From Stutzerimonas stutzeri (GTDB taxonomy: Bacteria > Pseudomonadota > Gammaproteobacteria > Pseudomonadales > Pseudomonadaceae): a stretch of DNA of 64,000 bases. The DNA lies in NCBI RefSeq assembly GCF_024448955.1, contig NZ_JAMOIH010000016.1, positions 1-64,000 of the forward strand, written 5' to 3'. Position numbers and translations under genes: made by a program. Below, piece after piece: positions 31,892 to 41,120 of this stretch (position 1 is the stretch's first letter; each line of letters starts with the position of its first letter). The notes under the pieces were generated by a model, which was given only the letters and a program-made list of their open reading frames with translations, ran no database searches and was not told where the DNA came from.

Positions 31892-33154
31892 TCAAAGCTG
31901 GGAAATTGGCGACACGCTGCGCACATCCTCAATTATCAGGAGGCTTTCCGGTTGCGCTGGCATTCGTGAAGCGTCCATCCGTAAATCCTGAGCAGGGACC
32001 GCGTAAGTCATCCGCCGCGTCAGCATGCGCAGTGCACTCATCAGCAGTGCGATCGCCAAGGGCTCGCCGGGACAGCGATGCCCTGTCGCGGCATCGCCAC
32101 CGCCCTGAGTGATGAAATTGAACGCGCTGCCATCCCAGGTGGCGAAACGTTCGGGACGAAACGCTTCAGGCTCAGTCCAGAGCCGCGAGTCTCGATTGGT
32201 CCCGTAGAGGTCCAGGAGCACTCGCGTACCTTTTGGGAAGTGATAGCCCCGCCATTCGAAATCCGTTCGCACGCGCGCCGCCGTGAAAGGAAAAAAGGCA
32301 TGGAGTCGGCGAACTTCCTGTGCAAAGAGTTCCAGCGCAGCATCATCTCGCCGCAACCGCTGCTGCCATTCTGGATGCGCCAGCAACTCCAGCGCGGCGT
32401 AGATGATGAAGCGTGTAACCGCTACAGTCGGGCGCAGCAGGTTGAGCATTTCGACCGCCGCCGCTCTCTCATCAAGCGCCTTTCCGCCCAAATCGAGATA
32501 CCGCGCGACCACCGCCAGCGCCCGAGTTTCATCGACCTGCAGTTCCCCGGCTCGCACTCGGCTGATCAGCCCGATCATCCAATTTTCCGCCTCTTTACGC
32601 GCCTTACGCGCGCGCAAATGGCGGGCTCCAATACCACCGGCGCCATCGATCATGGCGGCCAGCTGATCACGACGCAGTAGTACTTCACCCTCGGCGAGCG
32701 GTACGCCGGCCCACTCACACACCGAACGGGTGAGAATCGCCTGGACCTCGGGCATGAGGACGATGCGATCGCTACGCTGCCACGTCTCGATCGCCGCCTG
32801 CCAGTGGGTCTCGCTCAGCCGCACCAATTCAGCGACCGCGCCGTCGGTCAGCAACGACATAAATAGTCGCTTGCGATGCCGATGGGCCTCACCATCCAGC
32901 CCCTGCACACCGCCTTGGCCAAACAGCGTTTTCTGCAGCATGCGCGGTGCGGCGTGCTGACGCTCGAATAGCTGCTCGTCGTAAAACAACTTCGCAGCCT
33001 CTTCGCCGCTCATGCAGATCGTGTTCTGCAGCAGCAGGCGGACCTGGAAGATGTCTGATCCAAGCCGCTGACATCGGCTGGGAATGAACGAGTACCCTTC
33101 GCTGAGCAACGAAAGCGAACTCTCTGCTTGTAGATCACGCGGGATATCAGGCAC
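31892..33154 (-). CDS. CYP152-type cytochrome P450 peroxygenase (fatty acid hydroxylase)
   Basis: The 420-residue soluble P450 matches the H2O2-driven CYP152 family (Bacillus P450-BSbeta, OleT). Visible features are heme-thiolate Cys361 in QGGGDAATGHRCPGEP, the R241-P242 pair that replaces the usual acid-alcohol pair and binds the fatty acid carboxylate, and LLDLYGTNRD. The residue before GLDG is Gln84, as in hydroxylating members; OleT decarboxylases have His there. Alpha/beta-hydroxylation of fatty acids is therefore the better guess. GTG at 33154 follows GGGAGGA. No ferredoxin partner is adjacent, as expected for a peroxygenase. Confidence 0.87.
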   Translation of the reverse strand: MPDIPRDLQAESSLSLLSEGYSFIPSRCQRLGSDIFQVRLLLQNTICMSGEEAAKLFYDEQLFERQHAAPRMLQKTLFGQGGVQGLDGEAHRHRKRLFMSLLTDGAVAELVRLSETHWQAAIETWQRSDRIVLMPEVQAILTRSVCEWAGVPLAEGEVLLRRDQLAAMIDGAGGIGARHLRARKARKEAENWMIGLISRVRAGELQVDETRALAVVARYLDLGGKALDERAAAVEMLNLLRPTVAVTRFIIYAALELLAHPEWQQRLRRDDAALELFAQEVRRLHAFFPFTAARVRTDFEWRGYHFPKGTRVLLDLYGTNRDSRLWTEPEAFRPERFATWDGSAFNFITQGGGDAATGHRCPGEPLAIALLMSALRMLTRRMTYAVPAQDLRMDASRMPAQPESLLIIEDVRSVSPISQL

Positions 33155-33358
33155 TACTGTTTCCTCCCTAGATGTCAGGCCCTACGGTGGACCTCATCCC
33201 GTTGTCTCGGTGCCCGTTCCTGCTCACACCGATGCCAGAATGAACAAAACGCGCGCTCCGATGCCGATAAAAGACTGGCCGAACTATTCCGCGACGCTTG
33301 TGACCCATTGTCCGAACCTTCGCTTCGAGGCATAAGCCGTCGCCAAGGAGCCAACCCA

Positions 33359-34312
33359 ATGATGAAGAGGAGCGATGTCGTCTGGACCTTTGTCGGCATC
33401 ACCGCGGTACTGCTTTCCGGCTATCTGCTCTATCAGGAAATTCACAATCTCTCGCTGGCCGAACTCACCGAAAGTCTCGAGGCCATCAGCTATCGGGACT
33501 GGCTGCTGGCCGGCCTGGCGACGCTTGGTGCCTACACCGCGCTGGCCTGGTATGACCGGATTGCCATAGCCCACCTGGGCAAGAACATCTCCTGGTGGTT
33601 CATCACGCTTTGCTCGTTCACCGCCTATGCCCTGGCGCACAACGTGGGCGCGTCGGTGTTTTCCGGGGCGGTCGTGCGCTATCGCGCATATCGCAGCAAG
33701 GGACTCAGTCCGCATGAGATCGGCGTACTGATCGTATTCTGTTCCCTCACGTTTTTTCTCGGCACTTTGCTGGCTGGGGGAGCCGTACTGATTCTGCGGC
33801 CGGATTTGCTGAGCAGGCTCATCGACGCAGAGCCTTGGCTTTCGTTCGCCATTGGGACGTCCCTGCTGTGCCTGGTCGGTCTTTACGTGATTGGGGCCTG
33901 GCGACATTTCGCGCCCATGCATCTTGGGAAATGGCGAATCGATTACCCACGCCTTCCGATCGTCGGCAGGCAGCTGATTGCCGCGCCACTGGAACTGGCC
34001 TGCGCGGCGGCAATCATCTACTTCGCACTTCCCGACGCGCAGAACCCCGGCTATCTAGTGGTGCTTGGGGTATTTCTCGCATCCTTCTCGCTGGCGTTGT
34101 TGTCCCATGCTCCCGGCGGGCTCGGGGTACTCGAGGTGACCTTCATCGCCGCCTTGCCGGAGCTGCCTACCGCCGATGTCCTGGCTGCACTGATCGTATT
34201 CAGGGCCTTCTACCTTCTGCTGCCATTCGCCCTGGCGATATTGGTCGTGATGGTATTCGAAGCCACCCAGTGGTCGGCAAAACGACGCACCGGCATCGGC
34301 TCCGGTCAGTAA
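33359..34312 (+). CDS. UPF0104 / lysylphosphatidylglycerol synthase-type transmembrane protein
   Basis: The 317-residue membrane protein has seven to eight hydrophobic segments. It matches the flippase-like domain of MprF/AglD (YRAYRSKGLSPHEIGVLIVF and SHAPGGLGVLE near the C-terminus). The aminoacyl-transfer domain of full MprF is absent, so a lipid-flipping or unknown role is likely. The ATG pair at 33359 has AAGGAG. The 200 bases before it, upstream of the P450 gene, show no other gene. Confidence 0.78.
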   Translation: MMKRSDVVWTFVGITAVLLSGYLLYQEIHNLSLAELTESLEAISYRDWLLAGLATLGAYTALAWYDRIAIAHLGKNISWWFITLCSFTAYALAHNVGASVFSGAVVRYRAYRSKGLSPHEIGVLIVFCSLTFFLGTLLAGGAVLILRPDLLSRLIDAEPWLSFAIGTSLLCLVGLYVIGAWRHFAPMHLGKWRIDYPRLPIVGRQLIAAPLELACAAAIIYFALPDAQNPGYLVVLGVFLASFSLALLSHAPGGLGVLEVTFIAALPELPTADVLAALIVFRAFYLLLPFALAILVVMVFEATQWSAKRRTGIGSGQ

Positions 34313-34399
34313 ACTACGGGAACACCACCATTGCAGTATGGCTATGTTCGCTCGCTCGGGTGATCATTCGCCTCCATCCGAGATGAAACACGAAATCAC

Positions 34400-35155
34400 A
34401 TGACCGACACCCGCACCACCCGACCAGGCTCCAATCAACCGCCCGAGCACAAGCCACGGCCCTTGATGGATCTGGCGATCAGCATCGTGATCCCATCATT
34501 GATCCTGATGAAGCTTAGCGGCGAGAACCGCCTTGGCGCCGACGGCGCGCTTCTGCTGGCGCTGGCGTTTCCGCTCGGCTGGGGTCTGTTCGAACTGGCG
34601 AAATATCGTAAATTCAACTGGATCGCCCTGCTGGGCCTCGTCAGCGTGCTGCTTACCGGCGGCATCGGCCTGCTGCAACTCGACCCCCAATGGCTGGCAG
34701 TCAAGGAAGCCGCGATTCCCGGCATCATCGGCATTGCGGTACTGGCCTCGACCCGCACCCGCTTCCCGCTGATCCGCACCCTGCTCTACAACCCCAAGGT
34801 GCTCAACGTCGACAAGGTCCATGAGCAACTCGAGCGCAACGGGCAAACCGCTCACTTCGAAACGCGGCTGCTGCGCGCCACCTACTTTCTCAGCGGCACC
34901 TTCTTTTTCTCTTCTTTCATGAACTATGTACTGGCCAAATGGATCGTCAACAGCCCGGCCGGCAGTGAAGCCTTTAACGCCGAGCTGGGTCGCATGACTC
35001 TGCTCAGCTACCCGATGATCGCTATCCCGAGCATGCTAATGATGATGGCGATCTTCTATTACCTCTGGCGTACCATTCACGGCCTAACCGGCCTGCGCCT
35101 TGAGGACATCATTGCCCCACATGCGCACGCCGATCGGCGTGATGGAAAATCGTGA
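34400..35155 (+). CDS. VC0807-like multipass membrane protein
   Basis: The 251-residue protein has about six hydrophobic segments and resembles the VC0807 family (LMDLAISIVIPSLILMKLSG at about 23-42; ATYFLSGTFFFSSFMNYVLA). These proteins are distantly like intracellular septation protein A, and their function is unknown. No strong ribosome site is seen before the ATG. It is 87 bases after the UPF0104 gene and convergent with the next gene. Confidence 0.7.
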   Translation: MTDTRTTRPGSNQPPEHKPRPLMDLAISIVIPSLILMKLSGENRLGADGALLLALAFPLGWGLFELAKYRKFNWIALLGLVSVLLTGGIGLLQLDPQWLAVKEAAIPGIIGIAVLASTRTRFPLIRTLLYNPKVLNVDKVHEQLERNGQTAHFETRLLRATYFLSGTFFFSSFMNYVLAKWIVNSPAGSEAFNAELGRMTLLSYPMIAIPSMLMMMAIFYYLWRTIHGLTGLRLEDIIAPHAHADRRDGKS

Positions 35156-35167
35156 CCGCCTCGGCGA

Positions 35168-36067
35168 TCACGCCGACATCAGCAACATCCACAACGGCAG
35201 GCTGATCGCCGCGACCATGGTCGAGAGAAACACCGTCGAACTGACCGCGCGGGTATCGTCCGGATTGGACACGAAAGCGAGCACGTTCACACCACTCGGA
35301 CAGGCCGCCAGCAGTACCAGCACGCTACGGGCTTCATGACTCAGTCCGGGCAACAATCCGCTGACGTACCACACCAACAGCGGAAACAAGCCCAGCTTGA
35401 CGAGCGTCAGCGCCAACGCAGTGGGGCTGGGGCGCAGCCGATAGCGTGACAGGCTGATGCCCAGCACCAGCAACGCGCAAGGCAACGCCGCCTGGGCTAG
35501 CCAATCGGCGATGCGCCATATCGGCTGCGGCAGACCGAAGCCCGAAACGTTCAGCAAGGCTCCGAGCAACAGCCCCACGATGAGCGGGTTGGCGAGATTC
35601 TTCAGCAGCGCCGTGCCACTGACCTTCTGCCCCGAGCCGAACGCGCTGTAGAAGCTTTGCAGCGAAAATAGGATCAGGCTGTGAAAAACCAGGATTGCGA
35701 ACACGTATACCAGGCTCGCCTGTCCGAGCAATGTGGTCACCAGAGGGATCCCGACCAGCACGTTATTGGAATAGGCAGCCGTCAATCCCAGCGGCGAAGC
35801 GCGCCCCAGCAAACGATGCGCAAGCAACCCTACGAAGATGAAGATGGCGAGCACCGGACCAAAATAGGCCAGCAATAGCATCGGCGACATGCCGTCGCTC
35901 AGCTGCGCGCGGGCGATACCGGTGAACAGGACGGCCGGCATGAACAACTTGAACGTGATATTGGCGAGCCCGGTTGCCGCTTCGCCAGTGAGCCAACCTC
36001 GCCAGCCCAGCAGATAGCCGAGCATGATCAAGCCAAAGATGGGCAGGATTGCCTCGAACACGACCAC
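35168..36067 (-). CDS. AEC (auxin efflux carrier) family transporter
   Basis: The 299-residue protein has ten predicted membrane segments in two halves. It matches the AEC/Mem_trans family, whose bacterial members include malonate and other organic-acid permeases (ILPIFGLIMLGYLLG at the start; SYNNVLVGIPL-like AYSNNVLVGIPL; ACPSGVNVLAF near the C-terminus). The substrate is unknown. The GTG at 36067 has GGAG seven bases upstream. Confidence 0.85.
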   Translation of the reverse strand: MVVFEAILPIFGLIMLGYLLGWRGWLTGEAATGLANITFKLFMPAVLFTGIARAQLSDGMSPMLLLAYFGPVLAIFIFVGLLAHRLLGRASPLGLTAAYSNNVLVGIPLVTTLLGQASLVYVFAILVFHSLILFSLQSFYSAFGSGQKVSGTALLKNLANPLIVGLLLGALLNVSGFGLPQPIWRIADWLAQAALPCALLVLGISLSRYRLRPSPTALALTLVKLGLFPLLVWYVSGLLPGLSHEARSVLVLLAACPSGVNVLAFVSNPDDTRAVSSTVFLSTMVAAISLPLWMLLMSA

Positions 36068-36197
36068 GCGGCTTCTCCAACGACCGGTACGGCCTCATGC
36101 CGCCCCGTAAAAAGGTGGCAAAGAATACCGACTCGCGGACAGGATAACCAACAGGTGTGGCCCCAGGTCGCTCCGGGCAAATCCGATAGGTCAGCCG

Positions 36198-37121
36198 TCA
36201 GACCTGAGGAGGCGCAGCGACAACCGCGGCGCCCGTTTCCGCAGTAGCCAGTGCGTCGAGCACAACCGACAAATCCTCGTGCCAGTCATGGGTAGCGATG
36301 CCAAAGGTTGTTTCGAATCGGGTGCAGTCGAGCACGGACCAGGCCGGCCGACGCGCGGGCGTCGGGTATTGTGCGGTCGTGATCGAAGATACCTGCGGTT
36401 GTTTAGGAAGCATGCCCTTGGCTGCTGCCTGGCGGAAAATCTCTACAGCAAAATCGAACCAAGTACAGGGCGAACGGCCACTGTAATGATAGAGCCCCCA
36501 TGCAAGCCAGCCTTCACGCGCATATCGCTGAGCCAGCTGCAGTAGCACATCGGCAATGCTGCCGGCCTGGGTAGGGCAGCCAAACTGATCAGCGACCACC
36601 GAAAGCGAGTCACGCTGACGCCCCAGACGCAGCATCGTCTTGACGAAATTGTGGCCATGCGCGCCATACACCCAGCTGGTTCGCAGAATCAGATGCTCAT
36701 CCAACACCGCCCGGATGGCCTCTTCACCAGCCAGCTTGCTCGCACCGTACACGCCCGTTGGTTCGACCTCGTCTTCTTCGCGGTAAGGCTCTCGGGCTTC
36801 ACCGGAAAATACATAATCGGTGGAGATGTGCAGTAATGGGATGGAGACATACCGGGCGGCTTCGGCCAATCTGGCTGCTCCCTCACGGTTCACTGCGAAC
36901 GCCTGCTCGCTATGCGTCTCGGCGTTGTCGACGTGGGTGTAGGCGGCCGCGTTGATGATCATCCCCGGCTTGAGCAGGGCTACGACAGCTGCCACCTGAT
37001 CAGCATCGGTAATATCCAGCTGCTCCCGGGTCATGCTAAGCGCCTCGAGACCATACTTACTCGCACGGTCTACCAACTCGTGGCCGACTTGGCCACCGGC
37101 ACCGCATACAAGGATTCGCAT
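36198..37121 (-). CDS. rfbD: RfbD, dTDP-4-dehydrorhamnose reductase
   Basis: The 307-residue short-chain dehydrogenase makes dTDP-L-rhamnose, the last step of rhamnose donor synthesis. The N-terminal GAGGQVGHELV binds NADPH; NAAAYTHVDNAE, STDYVFSGE and the catalytic YGASKLAGE follow. rfbA, B and C are not adjacent, so the gene is an orphan; they may lie elsewhere, or this is a related sugar-nucleotide reductase. AGGTG precedes the ATG at 37121. Confidence 0.88.
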   Translation of the reverse strand: MRILVCGAGGQVGHELVDRASKYGLEALSMTREQLDITDADQVAAVVALLKPGMIINAAAYTHVDNAETHSEQAFAVNREGAARLAEAARYVSIPLLHISTDYVFSGEAREPYREEDEVEPTGVYGASKLAGEEAIRAVLDEHLILRTSWVYGAHGHNFVKTMLRLGRQRDSLSVVADQFGCPTQAGSIADVLLQLAQRYAREGWLAWGLYHYSGRSPCTWFDFAVEIFRQAAAKGMLPKQPQVSSITTAQYPTPARRPAWSVLDCTRFETTFGIATHDWHEDLSVVLDALATAETGAAVVAAPPQV

Positions 37122-37481
37122 CTGGTTATCACCTCATTCAAAGCTCGCTAGTAACGGCAAGCACGATTCGTAAAGCAGATTCGATACAGGCCCATCGTGC
37201 TGAAACCGCCGAGATAGCGCGGCTCAAGCACATTCAGGCCAGCATAAACGAATTTTGTTCCGTCGAAAGCAAGGCTGATAAGAATTATTCCCAGCTCGTC
37301 GGAAGCATGGCGGGACCGTGATGACAACTTCTGAAGACGAATCGCAAGCGGGTGGTGCCAACATGCGTGAAACTCGACACCGCCGGTGGGGACCAACCAG
37401 AAAGAGGTGGTGTTATGGCGGAACCTACGGCGTACCCAAGTCTGTAGGCCTCGCATCGTTCATGCTTGCGGAGGAATCGTT
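37122..37481. other. Unassigned 360-base gap
   Basis: No gene that I can support lies here. On the minus strand a frame is open from 37456 to 37148 (102 codons); on the plus strand others are open from 37318. Neither product resembles a known family or has a good ribosome site. The region must carry the rfbD promoter and that of the Rho_N gene, but no clear boxes are seen. Confidence 0.4.
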
Positions 37482-37880
37482 ATGCCTAGAGGTGAAAAAT
37501 CCAAGTACACCGATAAACAAGAACGCAAAGCCGAACATATCGAACAGAGCTATGAGGAGCGCGGTGTGCCCGAGAAGGAGGCCGAAGCACGTGCGTGGGC
37601 CACGGTGAACAAGCAATCCGGCGGCGGCGAGCGCAAGGGTGGATCGGGGCAGAACAAAAGCGAGACAGCCAAGCGCGCCGACCGCAAGGATTCCGCCCAT
37701 CGCGCGGCGAAAGCACGCTCCGGCGACTCCCCCAACAAGGGCTCGGCGCGTAGCAATCGCTCCGGCAGTAGCTCGCTCACTGAGCTGACACGGGACGAAC
37801 TGATGCAGAAAGCCCGCGAGCGTGACGTCCGTGGTCGGTCGAAGATGCGCAAGGACGAGCTGATCAAGGCACTCAGCTGA
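37482..37880 (+). CDS. Rho_N/SAP-like domain protein of the plasmid-stabilisation type
   Basis: The 132-residue basic protein has an N-terminal conserved block (KYTDKQERKAEHIEQSYEER, with AEARAWATVNKQSGGG) typical of a family often labelled plasmid stabilisation protein. A low-complexity Lys/Ser/Gly/Arg linker joins it to a C-terminal Rho termination factor N-like helical domain (LTRDELMQKARERDVRGRSKMRK). Nucleic-acid binding is likely; the function is unknown. GGAGG lies before the ATG at 37482. The stop overlaps the next small gene as TGATG. Confidence 0.8.
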   Translation: MPRGEKSKYTDKQERKAEHIEQSYEERGVPEKEAEARAWATVNKQSGGGERKGGSGQNKSETAKRADRKDSAHRAAKARSGDSPNKGSARSNRSGSSSLTELTRDELMQKARERDVRGRSKMRKDELIKALS

Positions 37881-38026
37881 TGGAGACCGACATGCATGAC
37901 CCCGACCCGCGGGACGATGGCACACCGAGCCCCGTTCCAGTTCCAGAGCGCAAGGAGCCCGATCAACCGGTCCCCATTGAAGAGCCCGGTGCCCCTGACC
38001 GTTCGGAGAAAGGCGGAGCCGGCTAA
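37880..38026 (+). CDS. Small 48-residue proline/aspartate-rich protein
   Basis: The ATG overlaps the stop of the Rho_N gene (TGATG). The product starts METDMHDPDPRDDGTPSPVP, is acidic and proline-rich and has no hydrophobic segment, so it is probably disordered. A second ATG at codon 5 is possible. Similar short proteins occur in pseudomonads as hypotheticals; that is from memory. Coupling to the upstream gene and clean codon use favour a real gene. Confidence 0.6.
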   Translation: METDMHDPDPRDDGTPSPVPVPERKEPDQPVPIEEPGAPDRSEKGGAG

Positions 38027-38123
38027 ACTTTCCTGCTCCTCATCCATCACAGCTAAAGCCCAGCGAGACGCCAGCAGGCGCGGCGGCATGGCTGAATAGC
38101 CCTATTGAATTCAGGAGACCGTG

Positions 38124-38657
38124 ATGAGCTATGTACAACTGAGCGACAAACAGACCTTGCGCGAGCGTGCCCGGCAGCATGTCGAAAACGGTGCGGTGAC
38201 CGAAAGCTACTCGGCAGACCGCGACACCGTGATCAATCTGCTCAACGAGGCATTGGCCACCGAGCTGGTTTGCTACCTGCGCTACAAACGCCACTACTAC
38301 ATGGCTACTGGATTGAAATCGAGCGTTGCCGCCGCAGAGTTTCTCGAGCACGCCAACGAGGAGCAGGAACATGCCGACCGACTGGCCGAACGTATCGTGC
38401 AGCTGGGCGGCGCACCCGACTTCAATCCGGACAGCCTTACCGAGCGATCACATGCGCAATATGCCGAAGGCAACGGCTTGCGCGACATGGTCTTCGAAAA
38501 CCTGGTTGCCGAGCGCATCGCCATCGACAGCTACCGCGAGATCGTTCAGTACATCGGCGACAAGGACCCAACCACACGCCGGATCTTCGAGGATATTCTC
38601 GCGCAGGAAGAAGAACACGCCGACGACATGGCCAGCCTGCTCGACGGTATGAACTGA
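38124..38657 (+). CDS. Ferritin-like / bacterioferritin-family protein
   Basis: The 177-residue protein folds as a four-helix ferritin-like bundle. Di-iron ligands are suggested by ALATELVCYLRYKRHYY, EFLEHANEEQEHADRLAERI and the second pair ENLVAERIAIDSYREIV, ILAQEEEHADDMASLL. It is likely to bind or store iron or protect DNA under stress; it lacks a clear heme-Met. AGGAG lies six bases before the ATG at 38124. The 3' end runs into a heptamer array. Confidence 0.85.
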   Translation: MSYVQLSDKQTLRERARQHVENGAVTESYSADRDTVINLLNEALATELVCYLRYKRHYYMATGLKSSVAAAEFLEHANEEQEHADRLAERIVQLGGAPDFNPDSLTERSHAQYAEGNGLRDMVFENLVAERIAIDSYREIVQYIGDKDPTTRRIFEDILAQEEEHADDMASLLDGMN

Positions 38658-38698
38658 AGCTGCAAGCTGCAAGCTGCAAGCTGCAAGCTGCAAGCTGC
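38657..38698. repeat. Heptamer tandem array, 6 perfect AAGCTGC units
   Basis: Six perfect copies of AAGCTGC begin with the last base of the ferritin-like gene's TGA stop codon. The unit has the same AAGCTNN backbone as the arrays at 25788 (AAGCTAG, minus strand) and 61734 (AAGCTGG). Confidence 0.95.
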
Positions 38699-38809
38699 GA
38701 GGATTGTCGGGGGCGATGGATGACGCTTAGCACCGTCCGGTGCAAAGCACGTCCAAAGCGTGGCCCGTGAATGGGTTGCTGCCTTTTCTAATCGCTTGAA
38801 GCTTAAAGC

Positions 38810-38834
38810 AAAAAAAGGCCACCCGAAGGTGGCC
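38810..38834 (-). terminator. Intrinsic terminator of lpxC
   Basis: On the minus strand the stem GGCCACC/GGTGGCC closes a TTCG tetraloop and is followed by seven T. It lies 26 bases past the lpxC stop and ends the lpxC transcript, and perhaps the whole dcw transcript. Confidence 0.9.
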
Positions 38835-38859
38835 TCAAAAAAGGAAAGGAGAGTACTGC

Positions 38860-39783
<924 letters not shown>

Positions 39784-39882
39784 CTATTGCGCTGTTGCGA
39801 ATGGTTTCCAACAAAGGTGGCGATCATAGCAGAACCCCAGTTTGCTGAATACCAATCAACCCAATACTCCTGATAAATCAAA

Positions 39883-41067
39883 TCAATCAGCCTGACGACG
39901 CAGGAAGGCCGGAATATCGAGGTAATCCAAGTCCTCCTGAGGATTCATTTTCGCCGCAGTCGCCACGTTGGCCTGATTGCGCATGATGGTCGGGCGGTCC
40001 AGATCACGGTAGTTCACTGCTGCTTGATCCTGACGTGGAGCCGGCGCTGCCTGCGGCGCGACCGCTGCGGTCTGCAGGGTGTTGTCGACAACCTTGACCG
40101 GCTTCTCATTACGCGGGCCGAGTCCCGTAGCGACGACAGTAACGTGCAGTTCGTCGAGCATATCGGGATCGATCACCGCACCCACCTTGACGGTCGCTTC
40201 ATCGGACGCGAACGCCTCGATAATCTCACCGACGGCAGCGTATTCGCCGAGCGAAAGATCCAGACCAGCGGTGATGTTGACCAGAATGCCGCGAGCACCC
40301 TGCAGATTGACGTCTTCGAGCAGCGGGTTGCGGATAGCCGCCTCGGTGGCTTCGCGAGCGCGGTTGGGGCCAGTGGCACAACCCGTACCCATCATCGCCA
40401 TGCCCATTTCACCCATGACGGTTTTCACGTCGGCGAAGTCGACGTTCATCAGGCCGGGGCGCTGCATGATGTCGGAAATACCGCGCACGGCGCCGGTGAG
40501 TACGTCGTCGGCCTTAGCGAAAGCCGCGAGCAGGCTCGCATCCTTGCCCAGTATGGTCAGCAGCTTTTCGTTGGGGATGGTGATCAGCGAGTCGACGCAC
40601 TCGGAGAGCTGACGAATGCCCTCATCGGCGACCTGCATGCGACGGCGCCCCTCGAACGGGAACGGGCGAGTCACCACTGCTACGGTCAGAATGCCCATTT
40701 CCTTGGCAACCGAAGCGATGACCGGCGCGGCGCCGGTACCGGTACCGCCGCCCATGCCGGTGGTGATGAACACCATGTCCGCACCCTGCAGCACTTCAGC
40801 GATGCGCTCGCGGTCATCCATGGCAGCCTGACGACCGATATCGGGATTGGTACCGGCACCCAGACCTTTGGTAATAGCGGAACCCAACTGCAGTACGGTC
40901 CGCGCTTCAATTTTCTTCAGCGCCTGAGCATCGGTGTTGGCGCAGATGAATTCGACGCCTTCGACGCTGTTGCGCACCATGTGATTGACGGCGTTGCCGC
41001 CGCCTCCGCCTACGCCAATGACCTTAATCACTGCACTTTGCGGGGTATGATCTACGAGTTCGAACAT
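39883..41067 (-). CDS. ftsZ: FtsZ, tubulin-like division GTPase
   Basis: FtsZ polymerises into the Z ring. The 394-residue protein has an N-terminal GTPase core (GVGGGGGNAVNHM; tubulin signature GMGGGTGTGAAPV; catalytic NVDFADVKTV T7 loop), a variable linker from about 318 and the C-terminal DYLDIPAFLRRQAD tail that binds FtsA and ZipA. GAGAGAGGGAA precedes the ATG. Confidence 0.98.
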   Translation of the reverse strand: MFELVDHTPQSAVIKVIGVGGGGGNAVNHMVRNSVEGVEFICANTDAQALKKIEARTVLQLGSAITKGLGAGTNPDIGRQAAMDDRERIAEVLQGADMVFITTGMGGGTGTGAAPVIASVAKEMGILTVAVVTRPFPFEGRRRMQVADEGIRQLSECVDSLITIPNEKLLTILGKDASLLAAFAKADDVLTGAVRGISDIMQRPGLMNVDFADVKTVMGEMGMAMMGTGCATGPNRAREATEAAIRNPLLEDVNLQGARGILVNITAGLDLSLGEYAAVGEIIEAFASDEATVKVGAVIDPDMLDELHVTVVATGLGPRNEKPVKVVDNTLQTAAVAPQAAPAPRQDQAAVNYRDLDRPTIMRNQANVATAAKMNPQEDLDYLDIPAFLRRQAD

Positions 41068-41120
41068 TTCCCTCTCTCCTTCCAGCTTTCTAGTTGTGGT
41101 TACTGCTACTGCCGCACTGC

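Noticed and set aside
37148..37456. 102-codon minus-strand frame as a gene
   Set aside because: No family match, no good ribosome site, unusual composition; kept only as an open question in the gap entry.
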